Assembly (NCBI GenBank): GCA_024195265.1 | Contig: JAJLRJ010000009.1 | Span: 29,954,210 to 30,018,209 of the forward strand | Length of the DNA stretch: 64,000 nt | Direction of reading: 5' to 3' | Source: Dendrophyllia cribrosa | Lineage: Eukaryota > Cnidaria > Anthozoa > Scleractinia > Dendrophylliidae | Shown here: positions 1 through 11,500 of the stretch, in pieces | Numbering within the stretch: position 1 is the first letter of the stretch | How the letters are laid out: the number at the start of each line of letters is the position of its first letter | Made by a program: the position numbers and the translations under genes | Notes under the pieces: generated by a model | Seen by the model: only the letters and a program-made list of their open reading frames with translations | The model's database searches: none | What the model was told of the DNA's origin: nothing

Positions 1-437
1 AAAGGGCTTGTGGACTCGGGATTGGCGCTTACTTCGTTTCCCGCTTGTTTTGTCGCTTTATGTGAACATGTTTTGTTCCAAGTGCGGGACTGAGCCGTGC
101 CCGTAATAGCTCATTTTTGCCCCAGTTGTGGAGAAGGTAAGTCTTTTTTGCTATTTCAGGCCTTAACTTTAGATTAAAGGCCATATTGACTGAAAAACTG
201 GCGGTGAATCCCGGATAATTATGGACATGCCACATGTACACGAAGCCCACCTTGCTTCCTCTATACTTGGTGCTCGGGCAATGTTCGATGACCGACTGTC
301 GTATCCACTGCGTATCCAGCACTGACCTAACGAATTTGATTGGGTTTATCCTTCCTGAAGACTTTTATAACATGACAGGGAGGCCAAAAGCCCTGGCCAA
401 GTATAGGGGAAGCATACGGAGTATAGGGAAGTATAGG
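1..437. other. No gene recognised
   Basis: Open frames here are short, overlap on both strands and match nothing I know. The sequence leads directly into the 21-bp tandem array. I see no RNA gene or transposon end. Confidence 0.4.
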
Positions 438-707
438 GAGTTTGGTTTGTTCTGCCGTGAGTTTGGTTTGTTCTGCCGTGAGTTTGGTTTGTTCTGCCGT
501 GAGTTTGGTTTGTTCTGCCGTGAGTTTGGTTTGTTCTGCCGTGAGTTTGGTTTGTTCTGCCGTGAGTTTGGTTTGTTCTGCCGTGAGTTTGGTTTGTTCT
601 GCCGTGAGTTTGGTTTGTTCTGCCGTGAATTTGGTTTGTTCTGCCGTGAGTTTGGTTTGTTCTGCCGTGAGTTTGGTTTGTTCTGCCGTGAGTTTTAGTT
701 TTGCCGT
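438..707. repeat. 21-bp minisatellite
   Basis: Twelve near-identical head-to-tail copies of GAGTTTGGTTTGTTCTGCCGT, then a shortened thirteenth copy. One unit carries GAATTT instead of GAGTTT. Because 21 is a multiple of three and the unit has no stop in several frames, long repetitive open frames arise on both strands. They are products of the repeat, not genes. Confidence 0.95.
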
Positions 708-869
708 GACACTTGTGGGCCACCGTAATAAAGAGTACGAAAGTGCAAAGTGAGCTAGGAAAAATTCAGCGAAAAGTAAAGCGTTTTTGATCGTGGCTAC
801 GGGCTTCACTGTTCATGATAAACTTCACGAATGAAATTGAACAGACGGCAAAATGAAACACTTTGGACA

Positions 870-2260
870 CAGAGGAGGGACGACTGCCGTCCCACAATGC
901 ATTGCATTTCCAAGTATATTATCGAATCTCGGATGACGTCATCAGTACAGTTTGGCATTGGATCAGTTCAGAACCCACGCGAGAGCGGCGCCATTGCATA
1001 ATGGCGCTGAGAGCGAATCCGTCCTACGCGACCTTTACACATGGTAGCAACTGACGAGATTCGCCAAAGAACCGATTAAGGACATAAAGTTGTGTTCATT
1101 CCTTGCTTAAGGAAAGAATGTAAGAATTTACTAGCATCCGTGAGATTTACAAAACAGCAACCATGCTGCAGATTATCTGTTGCATGCCAAATTAAACCCT
1201 ATTACAAAACAACGGAGGTTTATCCTAGCTCCACTGAGACACACTACTCAACTACAGAACTAACTAAGGAACTAAAAATTATTGCAAGAATTCATGATTT
1301 CATTGCAGTGGAATTGTAGACTACGGCTTTTTGAGACTCGGATCTAAAGACGCCTACATCCGTGATGCCGGAAACACTTTCTCACAAGTCTTGCACACCG
1401 CAGACTTTAGACATTAATTAAATCACGGTCTGAGAAATTTAACGATCCTAGCACTTTCAAAGCGATAAGAATTAGCCGCTAAGTATTCATCTTGCAACAA
1501 AAGTGAGCCAAAGAAACCGCAATGTATACTAATAGAGCTAGCACCGAACAACGGCATAAAGAAATAAAATAATTTTAACGGCTCTGGACAGCATGAAATC
1601 CTCTTATCAATTTAAGAGATAAACCGCCGAGATCAAAAAGTCCATATCAAAGAGAACAAATTCATAACTGTGATCTAAAGGCGCAATTCTTTCTGAAGTC
1701 TTTCTGAGAAAGTTTTAAATTTTCATGTTTTTTAAAATACATTTTTGCGACGAGTGGGAGTCGTACGTGTGTTTACCTATCTATTTTTGTACTGCTCGTG
1801 TCTCATATTGCAAGTAGCCAAATATAAGCGCTTTTTACAATATATTTTCAGGACGATATCGCGGAGCATTTTGGAGCATTTTAGAACTGTTCAAAGGAAT
1901 AACGATACAATGCGACGAATATCAATGAAAATGCTTATTACTCCTTCTTATTAATGCGCACCAACGATTTATTTATTTCAACAAGGTCATTGACCCGTGG
2001 TACGAGGTCAAAATACCTTACATTGTTAACCTAAATAATTTACATTAAAAGCCGGCCAACTGTTCCAGAAAAGAAAACAAATAAAAAATTAACAAGTTCG
2101 ACAGTACAAAACTGGTATCTAACCTCCACTTCGTCTAACGGAACAGTAAGAAACCGGCACCTCATTCCACTGTATTTCTTAGAAAATTCCTCGCCATCTT
2201 TGAGAGCGTGACAGAAATGCGATTGCGTGGTATTGTGGGACGGCAGTCGTCCCTCCTCTG
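870..2260. mobile_element. Non-autonomous DNA transposon, 29-bp TIRs, 9-bp TSD
   Basis: The element starts CAGAGGAGGGACGACTGCCG and ends with its reverse complement; the inverted termini match perfectly for 29 bp. It is flanked on both sides by CTTTGGACA (861-869 and 2261-2269), a 9-bp target-site duplication. A 9-bp duplication is typical of Mutator-like elements, but the superfamily is an inference. No transposase frame is visible inside, so it depends on another element for movement. Confidence 0.85.
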
Positions 2261-2269
2261 CTTTGGACA

Positions 2270-3890
2270 TTCAAGAATGTCATATCCAAGTAAAGGTTTG
2301 TATATTCCCATTTTTTTTTGGCGTTAGAGTTGCCAAGATTTCTCAAGGAAAAACGTTTTTGTTTTTGTTGTTGGTCACGCACACACAAGATGGCGTGATT
2401 TTATGTCTTTCGTTCGCGATTTTCAACAAATTCTTAAAAATCCCAAATTCATTTCCCCAAACTAAACTTTACATATTTTGAAAGATCGTCAACTCTAGTA
2501 TTGTCATTCTTAATATTACGAAATTCTGAACAAAGGCACATGCTCAAAATCATCGTTGTTTTTCGCCTACCGTTTTACGGTCAGCACGGGAGAGCACGGG
2601 AGAGCCATAAGCTTTTGATTTCCCTTGAATACTTTGATTAATTTAATTTTTATGAAATCATGGTGTTTAGACTATGACAAGTTGTACAACAAATTGGAAC
2701 TATGACAGCTTTTTCTAGCGCAGTAGTTTTGATACGCGAGTCGAGTGAATCATGACTTATTTAAAAGCCTGTTTGGTGTCGCCAAATCGAACCCGGGGCT
2801 GAAAACAAATGTTTTCGTTTTCCCTGAAACAAATAAATTTATCAAGAAAAAAACTACACAGCAATTGTATACTTACTAAAGGCTACCTGTATGCAAAAGA
2901 AGAGCGAATTTTAGTTTTTTTTACTTTGCCGTGTAATGTTTGATTTTTGCACGGATTTGCTCTTAGGAATTAAATAGATTTGAGCCACGCTTATTAAATG
3001 AGATTCTAGTACCTTCAAGGTGTTTATCGAAAATTTTCGACGAACACCACCGTCATTTTTATATGGGAGTCCCCCTGGGACTGTTAGTCGCTTTCAGAAG
3101 AGTTTTCCTTCTTCTTTACCGTTTCACCTTTGTCAACTTCGGACACTCTTTGGGGATTTGAATAAAGGAAAAAAGAAGAAGGGAAGGGTAAGCAAGCGCA
3201 AGTGGCACTTTCGCATCCTTTTTTTCTGTGGATTAAGGGGGTGAAACTTAACTACAGTTTTAGAGTCGTTGCTAGGGACATTATTTCATGGTTAGAATTT
3301 CTCGTGTGTCATGGAACTATGAAACTCAACGCAAGACATCACTAAATCGACATTGCACACGTGCAACTAGTGCCAGTCCCCAACCGCGCGTAAGAATGAA
3401 AAAACCCAAAAATTCAAAGGAAAAGAGACAAAAATCTGATTTTTTTTTTGCGAATCATAAGCAATTCAACTTTTTTTAAAATCTGTAGCATGGAATTACT
3501 GCTAGGCGAAAAGAAAGGAAAGCTATTAAAGAAAATGTATTAAAATACACCTTTATGACGTCATAGCTTTTTTCAATAACGTAAATTTTAACAAATCCAT
3601 GCTACAGATTCTTTATTGGGATGTTCTTAAGCCGTTGACATTGGTTTTATTAGAAAAAAAATTAAAATGTTTGAGTTTTTAGGGTTTTTAATGTTCTGGT
3701 CACGTGACTTACCAAATATGGTTGTGACTCATAACATTTGATGGAACCATTAACGGAATTAACATGACCAAAAATCATAGCCGAGGAAGGAAAGAAACTC
3801 ATTATATGACGTTTGGAACTCTTCCATAACAACCACCTTGTATTTAAGTTTCTCCCCCCACGAAAATTTGCGCGAAAATTAAAGGCATTT
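2270..3890. other. Intergenic, repeat fragments only
   Basis: No gene seen. At about 3005-3082 there is a solo end of the family found complete at 29718-30032 (shared ACCGTCATTTTTATATGGGA and a run of Cs). A small inverted repeat (ATCTGTAGCATGG at about 3480 and its complement at about 3598) marks a foldback of roughly 135 bp. Confidence 0.5.
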
Positions 3891-4178
3891 GAGTGGTTTT
3901 CATTTGAGTATCGAAAGTAATTTCACGATTGCTTTGGTTTTGCCTTGCCACGCTTTGTGATTGGCAAAAACTGAAATCTTGCGCCACTTTCTCAACCAAT
4001 CAGAAGGAAAACCAAAACCAATCGTGACTTGCCTGCACGCGTTTTCCCGCGCTTGGCGCCGGCTGCATGTATTTGCTACGAGTTTTGATTGGTTCATTGG
4101 ATCGTCTGCGTCTAATGTGATTGGTCAGAGTAATTACTTTGGTTTTGGTTTTACGATACTTATCTATAAACCGCTGTA
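3891..4178 (-). mobile_element. CCAAT-rich MITE, copy 1 (diverged)
   Basis: Reverse-orientation copy of the family described at 14418. It has the TCGAAAGTAATT left end, GCGCTTGGCGCC core, three ATTGG/CCAAT motifs and the TTTGGTTTTGGTTTTACGA right end. The outermost inverted repeats have diverged more than in copies 2, 3 and 6. Confidence 0.8.
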
Positions 4179-4720
4179 GTAAGAGTAACTAGCGACTGCA
4201 TCAGTGTCGGGAAGGAAAGAGTTGCCAACACAAACATCGGTTAAGGTCAGCGATAAAAAAGTGAGACCGACGAGCATTACACCACGTTTTAAAACCTTTT
4301 TCGTCAGTGATGCAACCTGGTAGACATTATGAGCCGCAGTTTGAAGGGAGAAGCGAAGCTGTACAATTTACAATGTATTTACTGTGCAAGAGATTCGTTT
4401 AACAGCGCTGAAATAAAGCTAGGCTTTTCCAATGTTTCTGGTTTTTATTTGAATACATCAACCAGGATAAGCACATGTAACATTTCCATGCAAAGAAATA
4501 AGAATATGAATAAAAATATGTATTGTAGCCACAGACAATAAAAGATTGAATGATCTTCCAGAAAAAAAAACATAGTCCATGATGTGGGCACTGTAAATAA
4601 TTTTTACAATAATATTACAAGAATAAAACAAGTTTAAAGAATTTCACCCACTCAGTATGCACAGCAGAAAACCTTAAAGAAAAGCCACCCGTTTCTCGCT
4701 TTCTGGTGGTCACTTATATA
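4179..4720. other. No gene recognised
   Basis: AT-rich sequence with scattered AATAAA strings and no supported coding exon, RNA or transposon end. Confidence 0.4.
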
Positions 4721-4955
4721 ATAGGCCATTTTACAGTTGTGTGCTTAGTATCCCGGCCTTTGAGTTAAAGTGAGGCTGGAGTTGAGCTTGTTTTGATGCA
4801 AACCTTCCTTCTTTCATATGTAAATCATGCTGAGCTAAAACTAGTTAACATAGAAAAACATGATTTACAATGAAAAGCAGGAAGGTTTGTAAACAAGGTC
4901 AACTTTGTCCTCACTTCTACTCAAAGGCAAGGTCACTAAGCAGACAGCTGCTATG
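4721..4955. mobile_element. Foldback MITE (family of 31477)
   Basis: It begins ATAGGCCATTTTACAGTTGT and has long imperfect inverted arms around CAGGAAGGTTTGT and its complement, with TGAGGCTGGAGTTGA near the left end. A second copy with better-kept termini lies at 31477-31716. The right end of this copy is eroded. Confidence 0.75.
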
Positions 4956-5490
4956 ACAACACATTTAACTTTATACCATGTTGAAATAAAATGTTTATAG
5001 ACGTTTACAATGGTATGCGCTTACCTCTATATAAAATTGTTGACATGGTTTTGACAATTTGCATGCTCGGAAACCCAGGTGATTTTGCAGTAAACATTCG
5101 CCTGCAATGATTTCGTCCATTTATCTTTCCCTTCTACCTGTCTCTGGGTCACGATGGCATCGAGAGAATTTAGAATTTGTGTCGTTTTTACCTTATTTAA
5201 ATTTGGTAATCCCAACGGAGCTGAAATAGCAATAGCCGTAATTAACATGAGAAAACAATAATTAAAGGATTCTGGTAGAACTGCAGTTGTAGCAAATGAT
5301 GTCATCGTGAAAATGGCTTATTGTGGACAATTTGTTGGCTTTCCAGCCTTCCCAGTCAATCATACACACTGCTCTGCTTTTCCAACTAAACTGGATTTTG
5401 ATTGGCTGAGTCGTGAAGGCAAGGCAAATCATAAAATAAAATTTAACAAAAATCTGAAACATGTTCCAGACTGTTCCAAATCTGTAATCT
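4956..5490. other. Downstream flank of pmm2
   Basis: Presumed 3' UTR and intergenic sequence. I see no second gene and no canonical minus-strand AATAAA close to the stop. Confidence 0.4.
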
Positions 5491-5598
5491 TTAGCTGATA
5501 GAAAACAGCTCCTTCAGCTGATTCATGGTATCTTCTGGAGAAGTCACTTTATGTCCCTTAGTTCGCTCATCTATGTAAATTTCATAGTCATTCCCACC
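5491..5598 (-). CDS. pmm2: pmm2 exon 7 (last)
   Basis: Starts with the metal-site GGNDYE and ends KELFSIS, then TAA. Acceptor TTTTTTCAG. Confidence 0.95.
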   Translation of the reverse strand, partial: GGNDYEIYIDERTKGHKVTSPEDTMNQLKELFSIS

Positions 5599-8500
5599 CT
5601 GAAAAAAGGAGCAAAAATTGAGAACAGTTTTAACAAACCATGCCATACAACGTTCAAAAAACATCAATCTCTTTTTGACATTTTGTTGACCAAAACCAAA
5701 ATAACTGCACCTGGTAAATAACAGAAACCTCAAACAATCCAAAAGAGATTTAAAAACCACTCACACAATAGTAAAAATGTAATGAGTTACCTCCACAAAC
5801 TAGAAAGGATTTTTCCATTATACTGGTAAAATAATACTGTCATGCATAACATTACCTGATAGCATTTATCACCAAAGAAATGAATTTCCTTGTAGCCATC
5901 ATTTTCCACATGTTTGAGACAATACGTTTTGTCCCAGCCTTTCGGGAAGACATCAAAACTGATCTGACCTCCTATACTGAGCTGAAGGCCATAATCAGCA
6001 AACTTTTCTCTCAGAATTGACACAAATTTATCCCTAACTTTGTGAACCTATGAACAAATAATAGAAGATAACTGAGAATTCTATGTACATGTATGCATGT
6101 AGCTCCAAAACATACATGTACCCAGATCATTGGAAGGGTATAGAAGTTCTGCAAGCCTAGTACTGCCCCATGAGTGAGTGTGTTGAAGCAAACATGATAA
6201 ACATTAAAGAAAAATTACTTAAAAGTGGAAAAAACAAACAGTACCAAAGGAATGAATTTGTAACTGAGAAGGTTTTATTTATTAAAATGGTCAAACTTTA
6301 AATGGACAATATCGTGTTTTCATGATTATGACTCTTGAAATTGGAAGAAACCTTCGCCAAAAGTGATAGAAGCAAAGAAATATGAACTAAACAGACAGAA
6401 TAACGACCATAAAGGTCAAAATCTCACAAGAATGGCAAGTTTGATTTCTTGACCGCCTGTCAATAAATCAAATTTCATGTACTGTAATCCACTTCAATCC
6501 TTGCAATCCTGTACTTTATCTCCAAACTACTGCTTTTGTTTTGTTCTATAGAATCTTTTTATCCAACTAACTTGTATATTTGGTGGCATTTGGCAATATA
6601 ATGTGGAAATAAGCTAAGCAAAATCTTACCATTTCGGTGGGACAGTGCCCCTTTAAACAAGAGTTCACAACAGATTCGCACTACTTGACTCAAGGATTAG
6701 CTCCATGTGTTAGTGACAGGGTGACTTTAGTTTTACGTACATTGTACATCATCATCATTATCATCATCATTTTATTAAACAAATAAATTATATACAAAAT
6801 TATAGGCACCCGCAGGTAGCATCAAGCTAATCGAGGCGGGTGCTTTTAGAAATAAATAGATAAATAAGAAATCACATTACAAATAAAATACGGAGATAAA
6901 TAAATTGGTACATAGATCTATAAATAAAGAAACTGAGTCTTACAAGATTTTGAGTGAGACATTTAACAAGTCGGATAATTATTTTCACACATCAAAATAA
7001 AATAAAACAAAGGAGAATGTCAAGAAATCATGTCTATTATTGTGGGCACGTTAATATACGAATCAGCATTATCAAGTGTTTTGAGGAGTAATTTCGTAGA
7101 TTATACACATGGTGTACTGCACCATGAAGCAACCAGGAGTACTAATACTCCACTTACTTTGTCATACTCAAAGAATGCTATCCTTTCTTCCTGTGTACAG
7201 TTTCGTCCAATTGGTGAAACATTTAACATTCCATTTCGAAACTCAATAAATGTTCCTCTGCAAAGGAAAAACACATTCAGGCTATAAATAAGATAATTTG
7301 GAAATGGGAAGAATTATTTATTTTTTTTAAATCAGCAAACATGTACTGTATGCTTAAACAGGCATAGCAAAGGAGTAAATTTGAGTGAAATAGTAAATAT
7401 CTTCTCACACAAGAATGGCAAATTCTTCTTAAAATTGGTGAATACTTTTTTTTATTTTATACATACTGAGATTTTCTGATACAATTTCGCACGTGAAAAC
7501 CCAGTTCGGGAATTTTCACAGCCAATCAGAATGGCGAAACGACTTCCTCACACGTGAGAAAAGCGTTTCGTCCAATCACAAAGCACCTGTCAAAACATAT
7601 CAGTATTTTCAAAAGTGCTTGTACTGTCGCTGGTGCTAGTCTTTTCATTCACAAAAATATTTGCTTGAACTTTTAATTCTTTATTCAAACTCAAGCTATG
7701 CACAGAAAGTTCCGAATTTATGTCCTTGGACAAACCAATTGAAGAATACATTCAAGAGCAGGAAAACAAAAACACTCGAGCGAAAACGTGAAGAGATGTT
7801 AATTTACTAACCGTATTTTTAAAAGAGAAGAGCGAAACAACAACAACAACAACAAATTCAAGCAGAAGAACTCAACAAGTATGTATGCGAATTTATTTAA
7901 AGCGTTAAAAGAAAAGACGGCGAAGACTACGAGCCTTCAAGTCTTCGAAAATTGATTTCGAGTTTCAACCGGCATTTGAAAGAAAGTAAATACCCTGTGA
8001 GCATTATTGAAGACAAAGCGTTTAAACAAGCAATAAAATGTCTGGAAGCTCGAAGCAAACACCTGAAAAAAGAAGGCAAAGGAAACAAACTAAATGCAGC
8101 CGAAGCTTTAAGCGACGAGGAGGTGAACATTCTTTATGATTTCCGATCGATTCTGTACGATTTTTAATTATTATTGTATTCTCACTACTTGATTGTTTGA
8201 GACTCTGCCGGTCAAAGTAATTATTCCAGAGCTGTTTATTTTCGAGACAAAAATAAATAAAACATACCTTGGCATAAAATCTCAGTATGTATAAAATAAA
8301 CAAATTACAGCATGGGCAGTGCTTTGTACGGCATTTACGCACTCGTTGGTTTATATCAGAAATCTCACTCGTTCCCTGCGCTCACTCGTTCAATTTCTGA
8401 TACATCACCAACTCGTGCGTAAATGCCGTACGCGCACACTGCCCATGAAGTAATCTATATATCACCAGCTACACGCAGTTAATAACAAAATGTGGCTTGA

Positions 8501-11500
8501 GGTGATTAATAAAGAAAGAGGGTAAATGAAATGAAAATGATATGATGTTCATCATGTCATAGGCATGGGATAAAGAAAGAAGAAGAAGATGTAGAAGAGA
8601 CTTATATAGCGCACATATCACATGTCTCATGGCGCTTTACATACACTTATGAGAATAAGATTGGACGTCAGCTTATGAAGGTGCCTCAGGCAGCTGCTAT
8701 CGATCCATTGTTGATCTCATCTCTCCCACCATCCCCCCCCCCCCCCATGAACAATGTATGACACTGAGATTGGTCACAGTCAGGGTTTTGTTACGTCCTC
8801 AGTGGTTCTTTTACGTCCCCAATGGAGACGGAACCGCCATTTCTACGTGGTCATCCGAGCCACGTGAAGGTCTAACCATTTGCAGATGTCATAGCAAAGG
8901 CAGCACCTTCATCCTCAGTTATTTTAAGACCCTGAGTTTTGGTCCGGCTGGGATTTGAACCTGCGACCACCCGCTCTGCAGACTGGCGCTCTATCAACTG
9001 AGCTAACCAGGAAAAAATAACAGAGTCCCCAACAGGACTGTCAGGAATGTGGCTTGTCAGGCAACTACAGCTACTGTGCTGAAGGAAAGGACAAATGAAC
9101 TTGACAAGTTGCCCATTTTTTGCATGTGCTGCAGATTTTGTCTGTTCATATTTAATTTTTGCATGGGGGACTTCTTTTTATTTTTTTGGTCAAAGTCATC
9201 ATTTGTACCCCTTTTCCAGTGAGCCCTTCATTTTGTTGGGATTCTTTTTCTATTCCTTTGCCACGAAAACCTTACATGCTGGTCAGTGGAATTACCAAGA
9301 AAAGTTTACAGCTGACGGAAGGGGTGAGCGAGTGAGTGAAACTGTCCTCGTCAGCGATAACCCGTTCATTACGCTTTGCGTATTCATAGGTTAAAAACCA
9401 CTGTATTAAAACTGCCAGAGCAATATCAGGGTTCTCAATAACTTTTTCATCACCTGTTCCATTTCTGTTAACAGCTCTAACAATGAGGCACATGGCCTAC
9501 AAGCCTAAATAAACATTTTATTGAAACACTTGACATTTTATTGATGCCCTCACATGTGTTATGCCTTTATGGGCTCAACTGAGAACACTGAATATCTTTG
9601 AAGCAGTTACAATGTAAGTCTATACTGTATTTTCATCTCACCTACCTCTTAACAGGAATATCCAATTCCGCAATATATTTTAGGCAAAAATTGATGAAAA
9701 TTTTAAGCTTTTCTTCACCAATAAATTTCTTGATACTCTTGATGAGGAATGAAAAAAAGATATACACAATAGTTAATACAGGGTGGTCACTATTTTTGTA
9801 AATGGATGGGGAAGTGAAGAAAGTAGCCAGGGAATTTATTTACCCCAGGCAGTGTTTATAGCACAAGTGCTAGTGGGGCTGAGCATTCAAATTGAACATA
9901 ACATGTTAAAAATCTCAACTGGCAGGAGGCAGACCAATTGGCTATTTTACAAACGTGGCCGAGGAGTTGAACTTGGCTCTACTGTGAAACAACTCCATCT
10001 AGTGGTCAGAGCGGGACGTGAACCAGGGACCTCCAGGGACCGCGGAGTAAGTTTTAAATTTTCTTGGGGGGTCCGGGGGCATGCTCATTTTTGAAAATTT
10101 GAGCTTCCAGAATCGCTAGAAATGCATTTAAAATTGATAATCGTAAAAAAATGGTCGTGAATTTATATAAGGTGAAGTGCATTATAAACATTTTAGAAGC
10201 TCAACTTTTTCATGTTGAATCAGTCAAGTGAGGTTAGGGTTTGAGTTGAAACTAGTGCTCATTGTTTTTATTAAGCAGTGATACGCTATAAACAGCTGAA
10301 CATGAACAATGTTAAAACAGCAACAGTAACATTGATAATAAAAAAAAAATGTTTGGTGTGTAGCCAGGTATGTTAAAAAGAAATATTAAAAAGTTGACAC
10401 TGGCTAAAAATGTTGTGTTGGACGTTTCGGCAACTACTGTTGCCTTCTTCAGCAAAAGATAAAATGCAAATGTCTAACGGCGTCCTGATGGTATACGATA
10501 TATATATGCAAATATTAAATAGCACCTCGAAAGAACAATTTGAGGTGAAACAAAAGTCTCTAGAGCATTCTTAATTATCTCTACAAATTCTTAATGTTGT
10601 TGTAAACTCTTTGTTGGATTGATAGCTGTGTGGGTGATTGGCCCATGCTCATGTGATTGCCCACTTAACTATCGCTGAGAGAAATAAGAGACTTCTTGTA
10701 GTCTATCAACTCAGAAATATACAAGTACACTTAACCCTTTTACTCCCAGAGTCAATCGTGGAGGAATCTAATGTAGTTCTAACTTTTGAGCCTGTCAACG
10801 AAATCCTATGGCAAGGCAGGCGCTGTGCTCTAGCAGTGCCCGGGTGCCACCTGGATGACTAACTTTTGGTTTTGAGCGACAAGAAAAACTGAGTTTTTGC
10901 ACATAACTACTGGTTGTGTTGGCATGGCCTTAATTGCCCCTGTCTAGTGGCAAAGTGAAATTAGTCACAAGTTTGCTAAGAAATCAAATGCATAGAGGTT
11001 ATACAGCGAAAAGTTGTGTAACACAGCTGAGTATTTTTAAAAGTCAGTTTCTATTTTTTTAGACTTTAGGCAAGAAAAAATAAAAACCCTGCTGTATTAC
11101 ACAACTTTTCGCTGAATAAATTGTTTATTATATGACAGTCATCTTCTCCCAAATACAAGCTTTTAAAAGTCTTTTTCCTAGCGTGCGGTCAGAAGAGTGT
11201 AATAACGTTTCATACTTGCACTGAGCGTGCGGTCAGAAGAGTGTAATAACGTTTCATACTTGCACTTGTTTTGGTGCATATTGGCATTCGAAAATGCTAT
11301 GTCGAATAATAATTAACAACTATTCACCTCAGTGTAGGTGGGTAGTGGTGGATATTTACCGAGCCGCGAAGCGGCAAGGTAAATATCCACCACTACCCAC
11401 CTACACTGAGGTGAATAGTTGTTTTAGTATACAGCTGTATACTGAAACAGTGAGATAATACAACGAAAATGATGCTTTTTAACTCATTTATTCCTGACAA

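Noticed and set aside
234..809. Several repetitive open frames on both strands
   Set aside because: They are translations of the 21-bp minisatellite; four frames are open at once because the unit length is a multiple of three.
8946..9015. Functional tRNA gene on the minus strand
   Set aside because: A and B boxes are present but the anticodon stem does not pair and the sequence runs into a SINE body.
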